64,000 nt of DNA. It comes from Platerodrilus igneus (lineage: Eukaryota > Arthropoda > Insecta > Coleoptera > Lycidae). Below the pieces are notes generated by a model. That model made no database searches. It was not told where the DNA came from and saw only the letters and a program-made list of their open reading frames with translations. The position numbers and the translations under genes were made by a program. Shown here in pieces: positions 1 to 12,867 of this stretch (positions within the stretch are counted from its first letter, which is position 1; each line of letters starts with the position of its first letter). Where the stretch lies: NCBI GenBank assembly GCA_036346225.1, contig JARFIW010000453.1, positions 62,001-126,000 on the forward strand. The letters run 5' to 3'.

Positions 1-1618
1 TCCAGCGAGCCCAAAAATCTTGATGGAGTTTTTGCAGGAATTTCCACCTGCTCTTTAATGGTAAAATGTTGGTTGAATGGTCCTCATCTGGTGGTGCAGA
101 CAGAGGTTCTATAGTTAGGAAATGACCTGGTGTTAGGCAACGCAAGTCATTTGGATCCGAACTCAAAGCGTAGAGTGGCCTTGAATTTAGAACAGATTCA
201 ATTTGAGTGAGAACTGTGTAAAGTTCCTCAAAGGTAAGTTTTTGTTCGCCGATTACGCGAGCTAGGTGTGTCTTTACCGACTTAACACCGCTTTCCCACA
301 AGCCACCGAAGTGAGGGGCGCTAGGTTGATTAAACGACCACTTTATCCTTTCTGAGGTTACCGCACTATGCAGATAAGTCGTAAGCTGACGATAGGCACC
401 TACAAAATTAGTACCGCAATCACTAAATATATGAGAACAGCGTCCTCGACGTGCTATAAATCGTCGCAAAGCGGCAAGAAACGCGTCTGCCGACAAATCC
501 GACACAAGTTCAATATGTGCTGCCTTAGTGGCAAAACAAACAAAAATACAAATATAGGCCTTAAGAGTTTTAGAGCCTCGCAAACGGTTAGCCTTTATTA
601 AAAGAGGGCCAGCAAAATCAACACCAACAATACTGAACGGTTTGATTTGGGTAATACGTGCTGCCGGTAGGTCTTCCATAGGAGGAGTTACCAGGACCGG
701 TTTGGTACGAAAACATCTATGACATGATGATAAATAACTTCGGATTTAATTTTTAATTGAAAGGATCCAGAAATTCTGTTGGATAAGATACGCTGTGGTA
801 TTAACACCGGGATGGCAATACCTTTCATGAGTTGACCGAATGATAAGTTCGGTTAATCGATGCCGCTGAGGCAATAACGCAGGAAACTTTTCGAAATAGG
901 AAAGCGAAGAATGTGTCAAGCGCCCACCTACTCTTAAGATATTTTGTGGATCAACAAATGGAGAAAGTTTTCGCAAGCTTTTAGGTAATTTACGGTTTGC
1001 CTTGATCGAAGCTATTTCCTTTAAAAATGTAACATTTTGTACATGCCGAACTATAATCATGAGAGCATTGTGTAATTCAATGTCTGTTAAGGGACCCGTA
1101 TGACGTTGAGCCATGGGTTTGGAAAATCTATAGATGTAAGCCACGATGCCTTGGATTTTATATAACGATGAAAAGCGACTTAGTAAAATGTCAATTGCGT
1201 TTGGATCTGTTTGAGCGATAAATGTTAGGATCTTCTTTTCCGTAGTTACCTCAGCAATTGAGGTTGACAATGTTGGTTGAGGCGGCCACGAGTCACTAGG
1301 GTAGTGAAGCCATTCAGGCCCCGCCCACCATAGCGAACATGAAATAACCGCGCTTGGCATTAATCCCCGAGATGCAGGATCAGCCGGATTATGCGAAGAT
1401 TTAATATAAAACCATCGGCTAGGTGCAATGATTTCTTGAATGTGGCTAACGCGGTTTGCCACAAAAGTTTTCCACCGAAAAGGTGGAGAACGTATCCAAG
1501 TGAGAGCGACCGTAGAATCACTCCACGCTGAAACATCGGAGATGTCAATCAAGCCTTGATAAGAACGAATGGTAAAAGAAAGTAAATCGGTTAATAAAAC
1601 GGCGGCACATAATTCCAA
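1..1618 (-). pseudogene. BEL RNase H and integrase, one stop codon, truncated by window start
   Basis: From 1618 to the window edge the minus strand is one frame, broken only by a TAA at 746-748. The start carries RNase H signatures (SDSTVALTWI, NPADPASRG). Next comes the integrase zinc-binding part (CHPGVN, then SSCHRC), followed by the core with D in GVDFAGP, D in FSDCGTNF and E in HFGGLWESGVK. The C-terminal segment ends at DFWARW, the beginning of the domain that normally follows. N in the usual SDNGTNF box is C here. The preservation of this 3' half against the broken 5' half is uneven. Confidence 0.88.
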
Positions 1619-1701
1619 ACGTGGAATTGAAATGCGCTTAATTGGAGCTACTTTTGTTTTAGCGGTTACAAATTGTACAGTTATTTCTCCAGTAGTTTGA
1701 T

Positions 1702-3342
1702 TTATAAACTGAAATACACTACCGCTGCATACCCTACCTCGCTAGCATCGCAAAACCCATGCAAATGACAAGTAAAAGGATCCGAAGGGGGTAAACAACG
1801 TGGTAACTTTAATGACGATAATAACGGCAACTCTTCTTGGTATTGCTGCCATTGAGACGAAATGTCTGCTGGTGGGATGTCATCCCAATTTAAACCTAAC
1901 ATCCACAGATGCTGGATTAGGCGTTTTGCAAAAAGTGTTAGTGGGGCTAAAACCCTAATGGATCATATATTCTGGCAACTTGCGAAAGTATGTTGCGCTT
2001 TGTACATATTGGGTTTAATGGTTTAACCCGAAATGAGAAAATATCTTCTGTAGGTGACCATTGAAGACCTAATATTTTTATTGATTCGTCAGAATCGAAA
2101 TCGAGAGAAGTATATTGGCAGAAATCTGACGGAATGCCTTCCAAAATAGAAGTTGAATTAGAACTCCATTTTCGAAGTTCACAACCAGCCAAATGTAAAA
2201 GTCGGATAAGTTGATCTTTGATTTCTCGGGCCGATTGTATAGAATCTCCACCGGCGACGAAATCGTCAATGTATAGGTTTGACCGTATAGCGTCAGCGGC
2301 TAACGTAAACCTTTTGCCTTCGTCAATGGCTAATTGCTGAAGGGTTTTTAATGCTAAATAAGGCGATGACTTAATACCATAGGTCACTGTATTAAGCTGA
2401 TAAGTCTGAATGGGTTCTTCTGCGGAGAACCGCCAAACAATTAATTGAAACTTTCGATGTTCTTCGGTAACCAAAATTTGTCGATACATTTGGCGAACAT
2501 CACAAGTAAAAACGAAACGATGAGTACGAAATTTTAATAAGATTGACGAAATGTCATTTTGGAGACTAGGTCCAGCCAATTGAGTGTCATTAAGTGACAC
2601 GTTGTTTTTAGCCTTTGCAGAGGCGTCAAAACCACACGAATTTTATAAGTATGACCTTCTTCTTTAAACACAGGGTGATGGGGTAAAAATAATTATCGTT
2701 CCCAACGGGCGGAGAATCGAGTAATGCCATATGACCCGCATCAAGATAGTCCTGCATGAAATTGTTGTATTGGGCGCGTAGCTCCGGTTGAGCATGCAAT
2801 TTGCGATCCAACGAAAATAGTCGTTTTTTAGCCATCTCAAAGCAATTATCAAAAACGGGCAAAGTATCGTTGAACGGTAACGCAACAATAAAACGACCGC
2901 TAGGGTCACGAGAAAACGTGTTTTCAAAAATCAAATCTGCCTTTTCTTCTTCCGGAGAAGTATAAGGTTTGGATGGCAACTCTTCTATCTCCCAAAACCG
3001 CCTTAGGGTTTGGTCGATAGGATCTTCTACCGAAGTAAAGAATGCTTGGACAGTATCAGACTGCAAGCTTTTTGTGGGACCAATAATAGTCCAACCAAAA
3101 ATTGTATTTATGGCGGCAGGCTGAAGAAATTTGCCATGTATAACACCGCCATTGATGATGAACGGATAAACATCTGCTCCAAGGAGCACGTCAATAGTTC
3201 CTGGAGAGTTCCAGGTCGGGTCTGCAAAGTGCAGGCCGCATAAGTGTTCCCAATTATTAGGAACTTCAACGCTAGGTAATTTGCCAGATATTGACGAAAG
3301 CACAAAAGTTGTGACTTCTAAAGATTTTTCAGAGTCTAACAT
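1702..3342 (-). pseudogene. BEL pol: A17-type region and reverse transcriptase, frameshifted
   Basis: Three frames make up this part: 3342-2626, 2600-1947 and 1902-1702. The first has the conserved stretch before the RT (LLGADVYPFII, NTIFGWTIIG) typical of BEL polyproteins. The second holds the RT palm with LYIDDFVAGG; the YIDD catalytic box is intact. The third has HGFCDASEVGYAAVVY, the start of the RNase H-like domain. The enzyme would copy element RNA into DNA in the particle, but at least two frameshifts block it here. The minus orientation and order continue from gag without a gap. Confidence 0.85.
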
Positions 3343-3370
3343 AGAGCGAATGGTGCAGCTGACGGCACCC

Positions 3371-4925
3371 CTATTGACTGCTGAAGTTGTCTGCCCAAGT
3401 CCATAAATCGGAACTTGAAAACGTATGCGGGGGAAGCCAAAGTTTGCTCACGCAATCGTCTCGAATAAAGCTAGCTTGAAAGCCAGGGTCTAAGAGTACC
3501 CTGATCGGTTTGTATCTACCAGACCGGTCTTGAACTTCCACAACAGCAGTGGAGAGTAAGACAGTAACCCCAGAATTTAAATTCGTCTGTGAAGACAAAA
3601 CATTTGCCGGAATAGGAGAGGCTGACTGCGTCCTATTGGCATTTTTATGCATATGTGTAGCGGTCGGTTCAGCTGAACGGCTAGAAGCAGGTTGCGGTTC
3701 AAAATGTAGCAAGGTATGATGCGGCTTGGCGCAAGTTCGACAAGAGTTATAAGATTTGCATTGCATGGACGCATGGTCTGTTCGTAAGCAATTTAAACAA
3801 AGGCGTAAGCGTTTGACAATGTCGAAACGTTCTGTCGGAGTTTTCTTTAGAAACGATTGACATCTGTAAATTAAGTGATTGCTCTTGCAAGAAGGACAAT
3901 GGTGCGAAAATGAATTCTTTGAGTCACTGGAGCTACTTGGTGTATCCAGTGAAACTACGTTAGAAGAAACCTTTGGTTTAAATTGAAACGCTGAGGATTT
4001 CTTAGGCACTGATGTGTGAGATGTATGGACAGTCGTCGAATAAGAAACAGGTGCGGTTGAAGAAAAGGTTTCCAACGCTGCACATTGTTGATTTAAAAAA
4101 TATCTCAAATCATCGAAATTGGGTATTTGCTTCGGATCCGATTGGAGTTCGAAGCGTTTTCTAGTGAACGGATCGAGTTTTTCTAAAAGACAATCGACCA
4201 GAATAAAGTTCCAATGTTCAGTGGGAAACTTTAAGTTAGTTAGAACAGCAAGGTTCTCTGAAAAACAATCAATAAGTGCCCTAAGTTTCTTAGGGTTTTC
4301 TGATTTTAAAGGTGGGAAGTCTTTCATAACATTTCCAATGCAAAGTTGCCAATAAACGCGGGTTGCTAAATCTCTCACGCAAGGCGTTATAGGAAATGAT
4401 AAAGTTATCCCCCGAAACAGGTACAGATTTAACGATTTTCAAAGACTCCCCACTACAACAACTGATAAGGTAATTTAGCTTTTCGATGTTGGACAGCGAC
4501 GCGTTATTATAGACCAGACTGTCAAATAAATCGATGAAAGATGCAAACTCAGTTACCTCATTCTTAAAAACTGGGAGCTTTAACGGTAACAATTTTGATA
4601 CCGTGCTGCTTGGAGCATTTTCCGTAATTTGTGGTGCTTTCATTTCTTGCAGCGTTTCGAGATGCAGCAGTATGCAATAATAAGCGGAATCTACTTCCTT
4701 CCGTAAAGCGTTGTAATTTAATGATTCTACCTCGTCACAGGAGGCTAAGACAGCAACTAAAATTTTATTAAAATTTGTAGAAAGGTCATATACTCCCCTT
4801 GTTTGAATAAGGAACAACGTTTTTAAAGTTGGGTCACTTTGTATAGCTTTACAAAGCTCAAACATTTCTATAATACGTGTTTTCAGTAATTCTAGTTCTA
4901 CTACATGTGCCTTCTTCGGAGCCAT
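3371..4925 (-). pseudogene. BEL gag and aspartic-protease region, frameshifted
   Basis: Gag forms the retroelement particle and the downstream protease cleaves the polyprotein. The first frame starts with Met at 4925 and runs to about 4290; the second frame covers 4378 to 3371, so a frameshift lies in the overlap. The second part has the BEL-type cysteine/histidine cluster (CPSC, CLNCLRTDH, CRTC, with a following HH), which binds nucleic acid. Near 3500 is the retropepsin-like stretch VLLDPGFQASF. The family normally has D-S/T-G, so the P at the second position is a likely inactivating change. The BEL assignment rests on the zinc cluster followed directly by this protease type. Confidence 0.8.
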
Positions 4926-5960
4926 AGTGACTGTTATTTTGAAAGATCTACAATAAAATGTTGTAAAACGGTAAAGCTCAAATGTGCACTGAGAAATATT
5001 AAAATATTATGGGTTGTTGTTCAAGGCACGAAAAATGTAAAATAGCGTATTGACCAATAAATCACGTTTATGACTATTAGCCTGCAACACGTAGAAACCT
5101 AACGGTTCGTCAAACAAAGCGTAAAGATAAGATGTACCGTTTACAACCCGGGCGGCTTACGGTCGGCCTTTACTTCAAAGCTCACAGGAACGTTTAAAAC
5201 ATGTGGCTTAACATATTTGCCGAAAGATGCAGCTTAACGTGTTTGCAAGAAGCGTTTAGCTTTACAACATTATTACCCTGCAAATGTATTAAATAGATTA
5301 CGTTGTAAACCAACTGAAAGGGTTGTATGTGAAAACTAAAGCGCGCAATGGCTTTTAATGCAAAATAGCAAATTTTATATTAAGGATTTGTTTGTAATTA
5401 AAACGCTTGCTGGTTTTAATTACGGCGAAATCACTTAATTTAGTCTAACGAAAGTATGTAGCTAATATTGTACATATTTTAACCCGCTAAATATGGAGCT
5501 TGAACACAAATTTAAAGCTAAAATAATTACTTAAAAGCTCGCTGAAATGCAAAATGATATTTAATTTAGGACATGCGTATACCATAGGACTGGTGAATCC
5601 GGATCGACTTATAGGACCAATGGCTTATTGGGATTAAGGAGATGATATAAATATGCTAATTATAGGGAAGGACCAATTGCTTTTGTAGCAATAGCAATAG
5701 CGGTGGAGCGGTTATGTAATAACTAAAAACAACTACACCAAACTACTTAATGAAGGGTATAAATACCTTTTATCTTGTGCCGCTGTGGGCAATAAACGTT
5801 CACACACAAAAGCTTTCGCGGACAACCAAAAACACGCACGAATGGGTGTCGATGTCGCTTTCGAAAGCTCTCACACAACCGTCTTTTGCTAGGGTTCGAA
5901 TGCAACTGTCTTCAACGCACTTCCACTGTCGGTATATAGTGTTTCACTAAACTGTAGGGT
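4926..5960 (-). other. BEL leader and probable 5' LTR, not delimited
   Basis: No ORF of substance. On the minus strand there are two copies of ATTGGTCCT, near 5620 and 5670, a motif I associate with the start of BEL leaders. Upstream of these, 5756-5768 reads ggtataaatacc, a possible TATA box on either strand. These place a candidate 5' LTR roughly at 5670-5960, by inference only. Confidence 0.35.
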
Positions 5961-8900
5961 GAACGCACTGATGGTATTTATTGTCACAAATACCGAATTG
6001 TTCGATGATGACGTAACAATTACTATAAGTTTTCTGAATGTTCCATTAATTTTATATATTATATTGTTTATCTTGGACAATTTAAATAAAAAAGCCTCTA
6101 AAGCAAATAGGCACTATAAATATGGTGTTAACCATTATGAGCTTTTTTTGTCAAAATTTCAGTACTGACTAAATGACTCACATACATACAAGATTAGTTT
6201 TGTTAATAAGATCTTTTAAATTAGTAAACTTAAACTTCGTCAAAGAGTTATCATGTGTAAGCAAGTACATGACTATATTATTCATAATGCAAATTTATAA
6301 AGATTTTGATAGATAAACAATTTTATAAAGCATAATTTTGATATAAAGCAAGGTTTAAAAATTTAAATTCATAATTAAATATTACCACAAAGATGTTGGT
6401 TTTCATGAGTTCAAACTACCAAGGTTACGGTTTAAACATGACGCGAACGTCGAACAGATGACTGTCTCAAAAAAAAGATCACTTACCGACTTTGAATTCA
6501 GGGCATGACTGCTTACAAACCAATTAATAAACAAGCTCCACCCACATGTGGACCTCCAACATTGAACAAACACATTAAAAAAGCAGTTTTCTACATTGTT
6601 ATAACAACGCGTCGTAAACTAGAACCATATTGTAAGGTTCCAATACATAATCGTTTTATACGCAAATAAATTAACTTCTTACAACCATTAATCAGTTATC
6701 AAGTGTTGCTTCCGAATTAAAACAAAACTTTCATGTTGAAACATGAGGAACGCATATATCTTATATGTAGTAAAATTAACAGTTTCGCACGACCATTACA
6801 GCTTCAGTTGTTAAGTGTTGTTTCTTTAGTTTGTTAGTTCTTTAATTCTTTAGTCCTTTAGTGCTGCGCATGATGAGTTTCCAAACCTACAGATCGATGG
6901 ATTGTTTGAAACTAAATTGCAAGTCAGCCTTGGATATCAATTTTTCCATGTTGACGTTAGAATGATAAAGGGACGACTGGTTAGGCTTGACGACAACAAC
7001 GATCTCAACAACCAGGTGCGCAGAAACATGCTGTTTGAGATTACTTTGAAGATACTTTATGGAAATTCTAGATAGCTTGTTCGAGTTTTAGCATGGCTTT
7101 AAAATACAAACTGGACATTTATAACTATGCGTTTTATTTACTTAATAATTAAAATAAAAAAGGACAATAATTTGGGTGTTTCGAAATTATGATACCTTGT
7201 TTTAGCTTTGTAGTAATTGTAGAAGTACTTTTTATATTGACTTATAAAAGTAAATTAAAAATTTTTATAGCACAACACATAATTTTTATGCGTTATTTTA
7301 GAAGAGGTAAAACAAACTGTTACACTACAACCACGAACCCGTTAGGGCGAGCGCGTAATCCAAATAAATAATGGCCATAACTCTCGAGTGGTATATTATA
7401 TTTTTCCCACGATATAACATTTTATTGTCTCTAGAGGTGTTGTTGGTTGCTAGTGAAAAAGCGGGTACCTATCACTACTTCAACTTCTCACAAAAGTTAA
7501 ACATAAGATGTAGTTTTATTCGTAGATGGTAATTGACTTTTGGAAGTCTTCCGGACTAACTCTGAACTCTACTTCTGCGGGACGAGACTATTGGGGTAGG
7601 GTGGGGTTTGGGTTAATAATGACGATCAAATTACGTTTTAAAACCATGAAGGTTTTAATTTAAATTAGTACAGACTCTATATCTGTAATAAAACATGAGG
7701 TTAAATAAACAACATGAAACAGCAGTTTGCGCTTCTTTACAAAAAATATACCTAAAAGTATTAAAAATATTAAGTTTGGATATCGGCTGAATTTGGCACT
7801 CACACCGTCACACAACTTGTGCGAATGTGAATCTTTCACTTCGTTTGTAGCCTAATTAAATTCTAAAATTAGTCACTTAAGCACGATGTCTTACTTTTAA
7901 TAGGAGGTTCTAAAGTCCTACTAGTAATGAAAATTTGATATAACCAAATTTTATACGTATGTTGAAATCAAATATTATGCTCATATAAGAAAAATGAAGA
8001 TTTATAGAAAGCGTTCCATTATTTGTTCAGTGAGATATTTGAATAATTTTTGTAAACTTAGTAAAGAACAAAAACAAACATAGGTCAATTTCATGTCTTT
8101 ATCAAATTCATAGGCAACTAGTTATTTGATTGACAATAATCTTACTCTTTCTAGGTTAACACCGTTTCCAGATCTGATATTGATTTGCACGGTTTGAGTT
8201 CAATATTTAACCAGTAAAATTAATAAATAAGAAGCTCTAATTCACATTATAATTATTGTTCAAACTAACTAATTGTGTTACGGACAAGGTGTAAATAACA
8301 TATTTGCGTAAAACTTTAATTTCAAGAGAAATATTAATATTTAAATTTTTAGCAAGATCTGCGTAACAACTTGACATCTTCGACAATTCACGATTTTATA
8401 GGAGATAATCAGTAATTGTCACGCAATAAAAAGTTGACTTACCGACTGATAGCAGAGGTCACTTTATAATTACCAATAACATCTAACAGCGAACGGCTTT
8501 GGAACACAAATAGCAAGATGACCGGTAAATTTTCTCTTGAAAAACTGGTTTATTTCAGATGATAGTTGACCAAACAGCAAGAGGTCTTTGAGAGCAACAG
8601 AAATTATTCCTAGTCCATTTTCTAATAATAGCATAACACAATGTTCTATATTTTGTATGCTCAATTTAATGCTAAACGAGCAAACTCATTTCCTTCACGT
8701 ACTTATCGCAGTTTTACATAAAACAAAACCAGATCCCAAGTTGTTTTTAAATTTATTTCTAAATTAGTTAATTTATTTTATAAATTTGTTGCTAAATTTT
8801 TGTTTTTCCTTTGTTGTGCTGGAAAAAATAAAAAAGAATAAATTTTTAGAATTTTAAATTTAACTAACGAACTATTGTTGAATCGACCAAATATGGGCAC

Positions 8901-10432
8901 GTTTTGGAAGGTTAATGTGGATCAAGAGCGACGCGCAGATCGCCGAAAACCAAAACTTTCCACATTTTAACTGCACGAAGTTCTATCAGCGAATGACCAG
9001 AAGGGGCCTGAAGAATCTGTTGCAAAACTCGTAGCTATACGCATAGTTGGACGTAAACAAAAGACACCATATAATTATATTCAACCTTCAACTAACGTAA
9101 ACCAATTTATTTGAATTTTGTTACATGTGTTTTTTATACGTTAACGAGAATTAAAATACAACTGAATGTGTTTGGTTTTATTTATTTTACTTAGCTACAT
9201 ATATTAAATAAATAGAATAGTACCGCTATACAAGGTGGATACAAAGATGATTATACCTTATTAGTATTTTTAAAAATTTCTGGGTTCCTAAAAATTAGAA
9301 CGCTTCAACAACTACACAAATCTGCATTATCAAATATTCTGTAAATGTTTAAACAAATATCATAAACACTAACAAGCAAAAAATTTATTAGTAAAAGTGT
9401 AACAGCCTACTTTGTATAATACGAAAATTAGACCTTGGGATTATAAAAAATGGAGGTTTGTACAAATTAGTCAGAGATATTGGATTGTGATCATAACCCA
9501 CGAACGGGATGTTCTTGATTGGTTAAAGTGTTGGATTATCTATTTATATACATCTATAGAATAATGAGTACAATTATTGACCCATTTTTAAATGCAGTAG
9601 AAGTGCATTACTAGATAGTCGCGGGAAAATTACACGTTGTGTAACCCCTACTATAATCCCTTTATATTTTATATGTACCCAAACCTAGTTACTAATCTGT
9701 TGTTAGGTTTATTAATGTTGTCACTTTGATTAAGTTAAGGTTAATTTTGCATTTAGGACATAACAGAATTATAAGTATTATAACGGCTAATAGCGTAACA
9801 AACAAGTTACATTCTCAAAAGCACAGTATTATTTACCATAACTAAATTTCAATCTAGTTACAAACCTGGGGACAAATAGAAACAACGGACCATATGTTAC
9901 GGAAGAATGAGTGTTACGTTATAAATTTAGATTTGCCCTAAAGGGGATGCGACCCAGTGGCAATATAACGGTGCACCGACTAACTACAGTGGTGCGGGAG
10001 TGGATTCATATCCAAGAAACAATAAATATGAAATGGCAGAAATGTAAACAAATTATGCTATACTAATTACTTACTTTGAAAGGTTTTTCTTTTGCCATAA
10101 ACAAGGGGCGCCAAACTGTCTCTTATCAGCAATGCCTTTGATATTGTTCCTATACGGAAGATGGTTATTCTGAATATGCCTCCTTTTCTTTCGGTTTCGG
10201 AAATTTATCACGTCATACTTTATCTTTTTCTAAAATATCTTAAACACACTGATGCAATATTTAGTCAAATTAAATAAAATTGTAAAATAAAAGTTTTCTA
10301 TTTTTAAAAACGATTTCAACTAGAATGACTGTCTATTCATTAATAATGTTTATGTCGGATTTCAAATTTTTTGCAATAGGATGAATGGCTAAAGTAAACG
10401 CATAGAAGGGGTGTGATAACTTTGCCATTTCT
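5961..10432. other. AT-rich DNA without recognisable genes
   Basis: ORFs here are short and look random. I see no coding homology, except that 9350-9640 belongs to a dispersed repeat listed separately. A short open stretch at about 8890-9060 (+) has no family I recognise. Confidence 0.5.
9350..9640 (+). repeat. Dispersed repeat, copy 1
   Basis: This block resembles 48120-48410 in the same orientation. Shared landmarks include the run ending ataacccacga, then tatacatct, agaataatgagta, attgacccatt and aatgca...agaagtgcatt. It has no coding content and I recognise no family. Confidence 0.7.
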
Positions 10433-11430
10433 ATAAATAAATTTCTTGAGTTTCAGCTTTAACTTGATTCAGGATGACATCACATTCTACTGAATTGCAC
10501 ACGTTTCTGTTATCAATTTTCACCAGAATAAAGTTACTTCCTCGATTATTTTCAATGAAGGTTCTGGTTGCATGGATTATGCATTCGGATCCTTGATTTG
10601 TAGCAAAACCGAACTAATTACACCGAGGAGAGGACCTTGGGATAGATTTGACTTGCTGACAACACAGTTTCGAAGCAATGCGTTTTAAAGTTGAGCCAAC
10701 AGCGATTGGTGTTGTTCCTCTACCTTTCCTTTCTGCAGCATAAAAATTTGCTCCAAAAAGGATTTTTGAAGCAGTTGAATTGACTTTTCCGGCGATGATG
10801 AGTGTACAAAGTGTGGTTAGCTTTCTTAGAATTAGCTGACCGTGATCGCCGGCTGATTTTGATGTCAAATCTTTGAGGTATTGGAGTGAGATCTCATCTA
10901 CTCCTCCAGTGGTTCCAATTCTGAACGAATGCATTGCTGCCATCACAGATTTTTCGTGTGCTTCAAATATCACGGAGGGATCTGGAGGTTCTGGATATAA
11001 TAAAATTATTGACAGGGTCGGATGTTTATCTTTCAAATCTTTGAATGTTTCCTCATTACTTGGAGCCAATGAATCAATAGTAGACAAAATTCCTAAGGCT
11101 CCCTTTGTATGTTCGTCAGCGACTTTAGTCCGTACTCGATTCAAAAGACTCGATCTTTATGATTTTTCATTATCGAAGAATTTGCTGCAATCTGAAATAT
11201 TATGTTTTTCTTTACGAGGGTTGTCCAAAATCTTTTTCGTCTGCTTTCTGAACTTGAAAACAAATGAAGGCAAACAGAAAAAGATCATGCTATTCGTGAG
11301 CAGTGTTAGACTCCACACACTTGTCAATGATGGTGGCCAGACGAAGGGCAGCAGTTGGACGAGCACCTTTCGGAATTCGTGTAAGAATTCTCCTATTCTT
11401 TTCCAGATTTGGGAGAAGTGTAAATAAGTC
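10433..11430 (-). pseudogene. Reverse transcriptase of a non-LTR-type element, decayed
   Basis: On the minus strand, pieces in changing frames run in the right order for one reverse transcriptase family. RILTRIPKGARPTAALRLAT lies near 11400-11340. An open stretch from 11144 to 10614 includes GGVDEISLQYLKDL and TTPIAVGSTLKRIASKL. After a stop, a further stretch reads LVKIDNRNVCNSVECDV near 10480. The last part corresponds to RT motif A (family form like LVKLDFKNAFNSV), the IAVGSTLKRIASK part to the fingers. The palm motif with the YADD-type box is not found below 10433, so the copy is truncated as well as frameshifted. I know the pattern from invertebrate retroelement proteins but cannot name the clade. 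Confidence 0.7.
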
Positions 11431-11503
11431 AGTATCTGTTTGTGTGTTGTTTTTGACTAATTCATCTGGGTGGGCTCTTGAGATATGAATTTGAACGCCA
11501 TGT

Positions 11504-11767
11504 TTAGACTACAATTTTTGTGGCAAAATTAATATGTGCTCTCATTTTCTGTTTCATCCAGATCTTGTGGCCTCCGTCGTAAAAGGCATTATGCACAAAA
11601 CCGTTGTTCATAAGAGGTTCCAAGTTTGGAAATATTTTCATTAGAAATATTTTCGCAACAATGGTGAAAGCATTAATCACATTTGTTGGAGCGGATCCAA
11701 CGTGAAATTCGAGTCTCTGGTGAGATTTTAGGAAGACAACATAGACTTCGGGGCTCGTCCTCATCAT
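11504..11767 (-). other. Open frame of 87 codons, unknown
   Basis: An open frame upstream of the RT pseudogene on the same strand. It is preceded on that strand by a T-rich tract ending in AG, which could be chance or a splice acceptor. The protein has no motif I recognise. It may be the 5' part of the same decayed element. The surrounding 11431-12132 otherwise shows nothing. Confidence 0.25.
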
Positions 11768-12132
11768 CTAAATCCATTTTTCTCAATCTATAAAAATAAA
11801 AATAAAAAATTTCCAATCATTTTCACCGATCCAGCGGAGTATCACATTTAGCCAAAGCTGGTATTAATGAACAATAGCTAGATAAGATTACTGAGCATTC
11901 GTCATCAAATTCTATATGACATATTTTGCTACTCGACAGTAGTAACTACTCAAATCTTGTATCAAGTCTCAGATTCGAATCGTTTGATAACGAATCAACC
12001 ATGGTGCCAACATCACTCAGCCATAAACAATCCACATCAATAAAGGAGTTTACATCAACAGGAAAAAACGTATTTGAAAACTGCGTTTTCAACAATTGCT
12101 CATTTTAACAGCTCTTATCTTGGACTATACAT

Positions 12133-12300
12133 CATGTGAGCTCAAATTCTCAGCCGGATATATTTTTGCGTCCGAACCATTCGATAAAATCGCTCGAACT
12201 ACGCTCTCGAGATTTTGTCGAACAGTTCTCGTTAAATGACCTACGAAGTAAGTATTCGAAAACAAGCTAAACAATATCCGGCTAAATTTGAACTCTTATG
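12133..12300. mobile_element. Foldback MITE-like palindrome, about 168 bp
   Basis: The left end (catgtgagctcaaattctc, then agccggatat) is matched by the reverse complement of the right end (cataagagttcaaattt, then agccggatat), giving about 28 bp of near-perfect terminal inverted repeat. Towards the centre tcgataaaatcgctcga faces tcgagattttgtcga, so most of the unit can fold into one hairpin. It has no coding capacity. The flanks do not show an obvious target duplication. Confidence 0.7.
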
Positions 12301-12390
12301 GTATTACTTACGATTATTCAATTGTGTCCAATATCCGCCATGTACAATTTTATCACAAGTTAGCGTTATTTGTATCTGTTTGATACTTAT

Positions 12391-12866
12391 ACAGGGTTAT
12401 TCTAAATGATGGACCCATTTTTCAAAATTCGTATTTATTCCAAAATGAACAATCATTTTACCAATGAATAGAGGAAGTTTCAAGGTTTTTTTAAATACAT
12501 TATGAATGTTCAATGTGTCCAACGTTTGATGCACGGCAAACATCTACGCGGTAGGTAAACACATCCCACACACTGCTGTTACTGAGTGCACGGCAGCTGT
12601 GATACGGTTCCACATATCAATAAAAAGAGGAAGGCGGTCTGTTATGGTTCCAGAAGCGGCCGGTAAAATTCCCAAGGCAACGGCCGTCTTTTCGTTTCAC
12701 TGTCAGTTGTGAATGAGATGGCTACTGTGGAGCACAAGGGTTTCTGCTTTTTTGAGTTTGCAAATTGTAATGCAGCGGACATTTTGTACCAAATTCGGTA
12801 TTGAACCACCAACTAGAGGAAGTATTAGACGATGGTTTAATCGATTTTGACAGTGTTACCATTTGG
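12391..12866. pseudogene. Rearranged Tc1/mariner-superfamily transposon
   Basis: From 12391, TACAGGGTTATTC looks like a terminal repeat flanked by TA. The minus strand from about 12650 to 12500 encodes the transposase C-terminus (FTYRVDVCRAS, GHIEHS), matching the end of the copy at 20640-21110. From 12717 the plus strand encodes the N-terminus (MATVEHKGFC, then TKFGIEPPTRGSIRRWFNRF), the DNA-binding helix-turn-helix part. The two ends point away from each other in coding direction, so this copy is both internally deleted and inverted. No catalytic core is present. Confidence 0.7.
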
Positions 12867-12867
12867 C

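Larger units (their letters stand above)
1..5960 (-). mobile_element. BEL/Pao LTR retrotransposon, 3' end outside the window
   Basis: Read on the minus strand this gives gag, protease, reverse transcriptase, RNase H and integrase in the BEL/Pao order. The 3' end (integrase C-terminus, 3' LTR) lies beyond position 1. Frames change several times in gag and RT, so the copy is dead, yet RNase H through integrase is open apart from one stop. The 5' LTR must lie above 4925 but could not be delimited because its partner is missing. The outer limit near 5960 is an estimate. Confidence 0.85.

Noticed and set aside
368..601. Plus-strand open frame of 77 codons
   Set aside because: It is antisense to the BEL integrase core, which has the clear motifs.
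10873..11427. Plus-strand open frame of 184 codons
   Set aside because: It lies opposite the RT pseudogene, whose minus-strand blocks match a known family in order.
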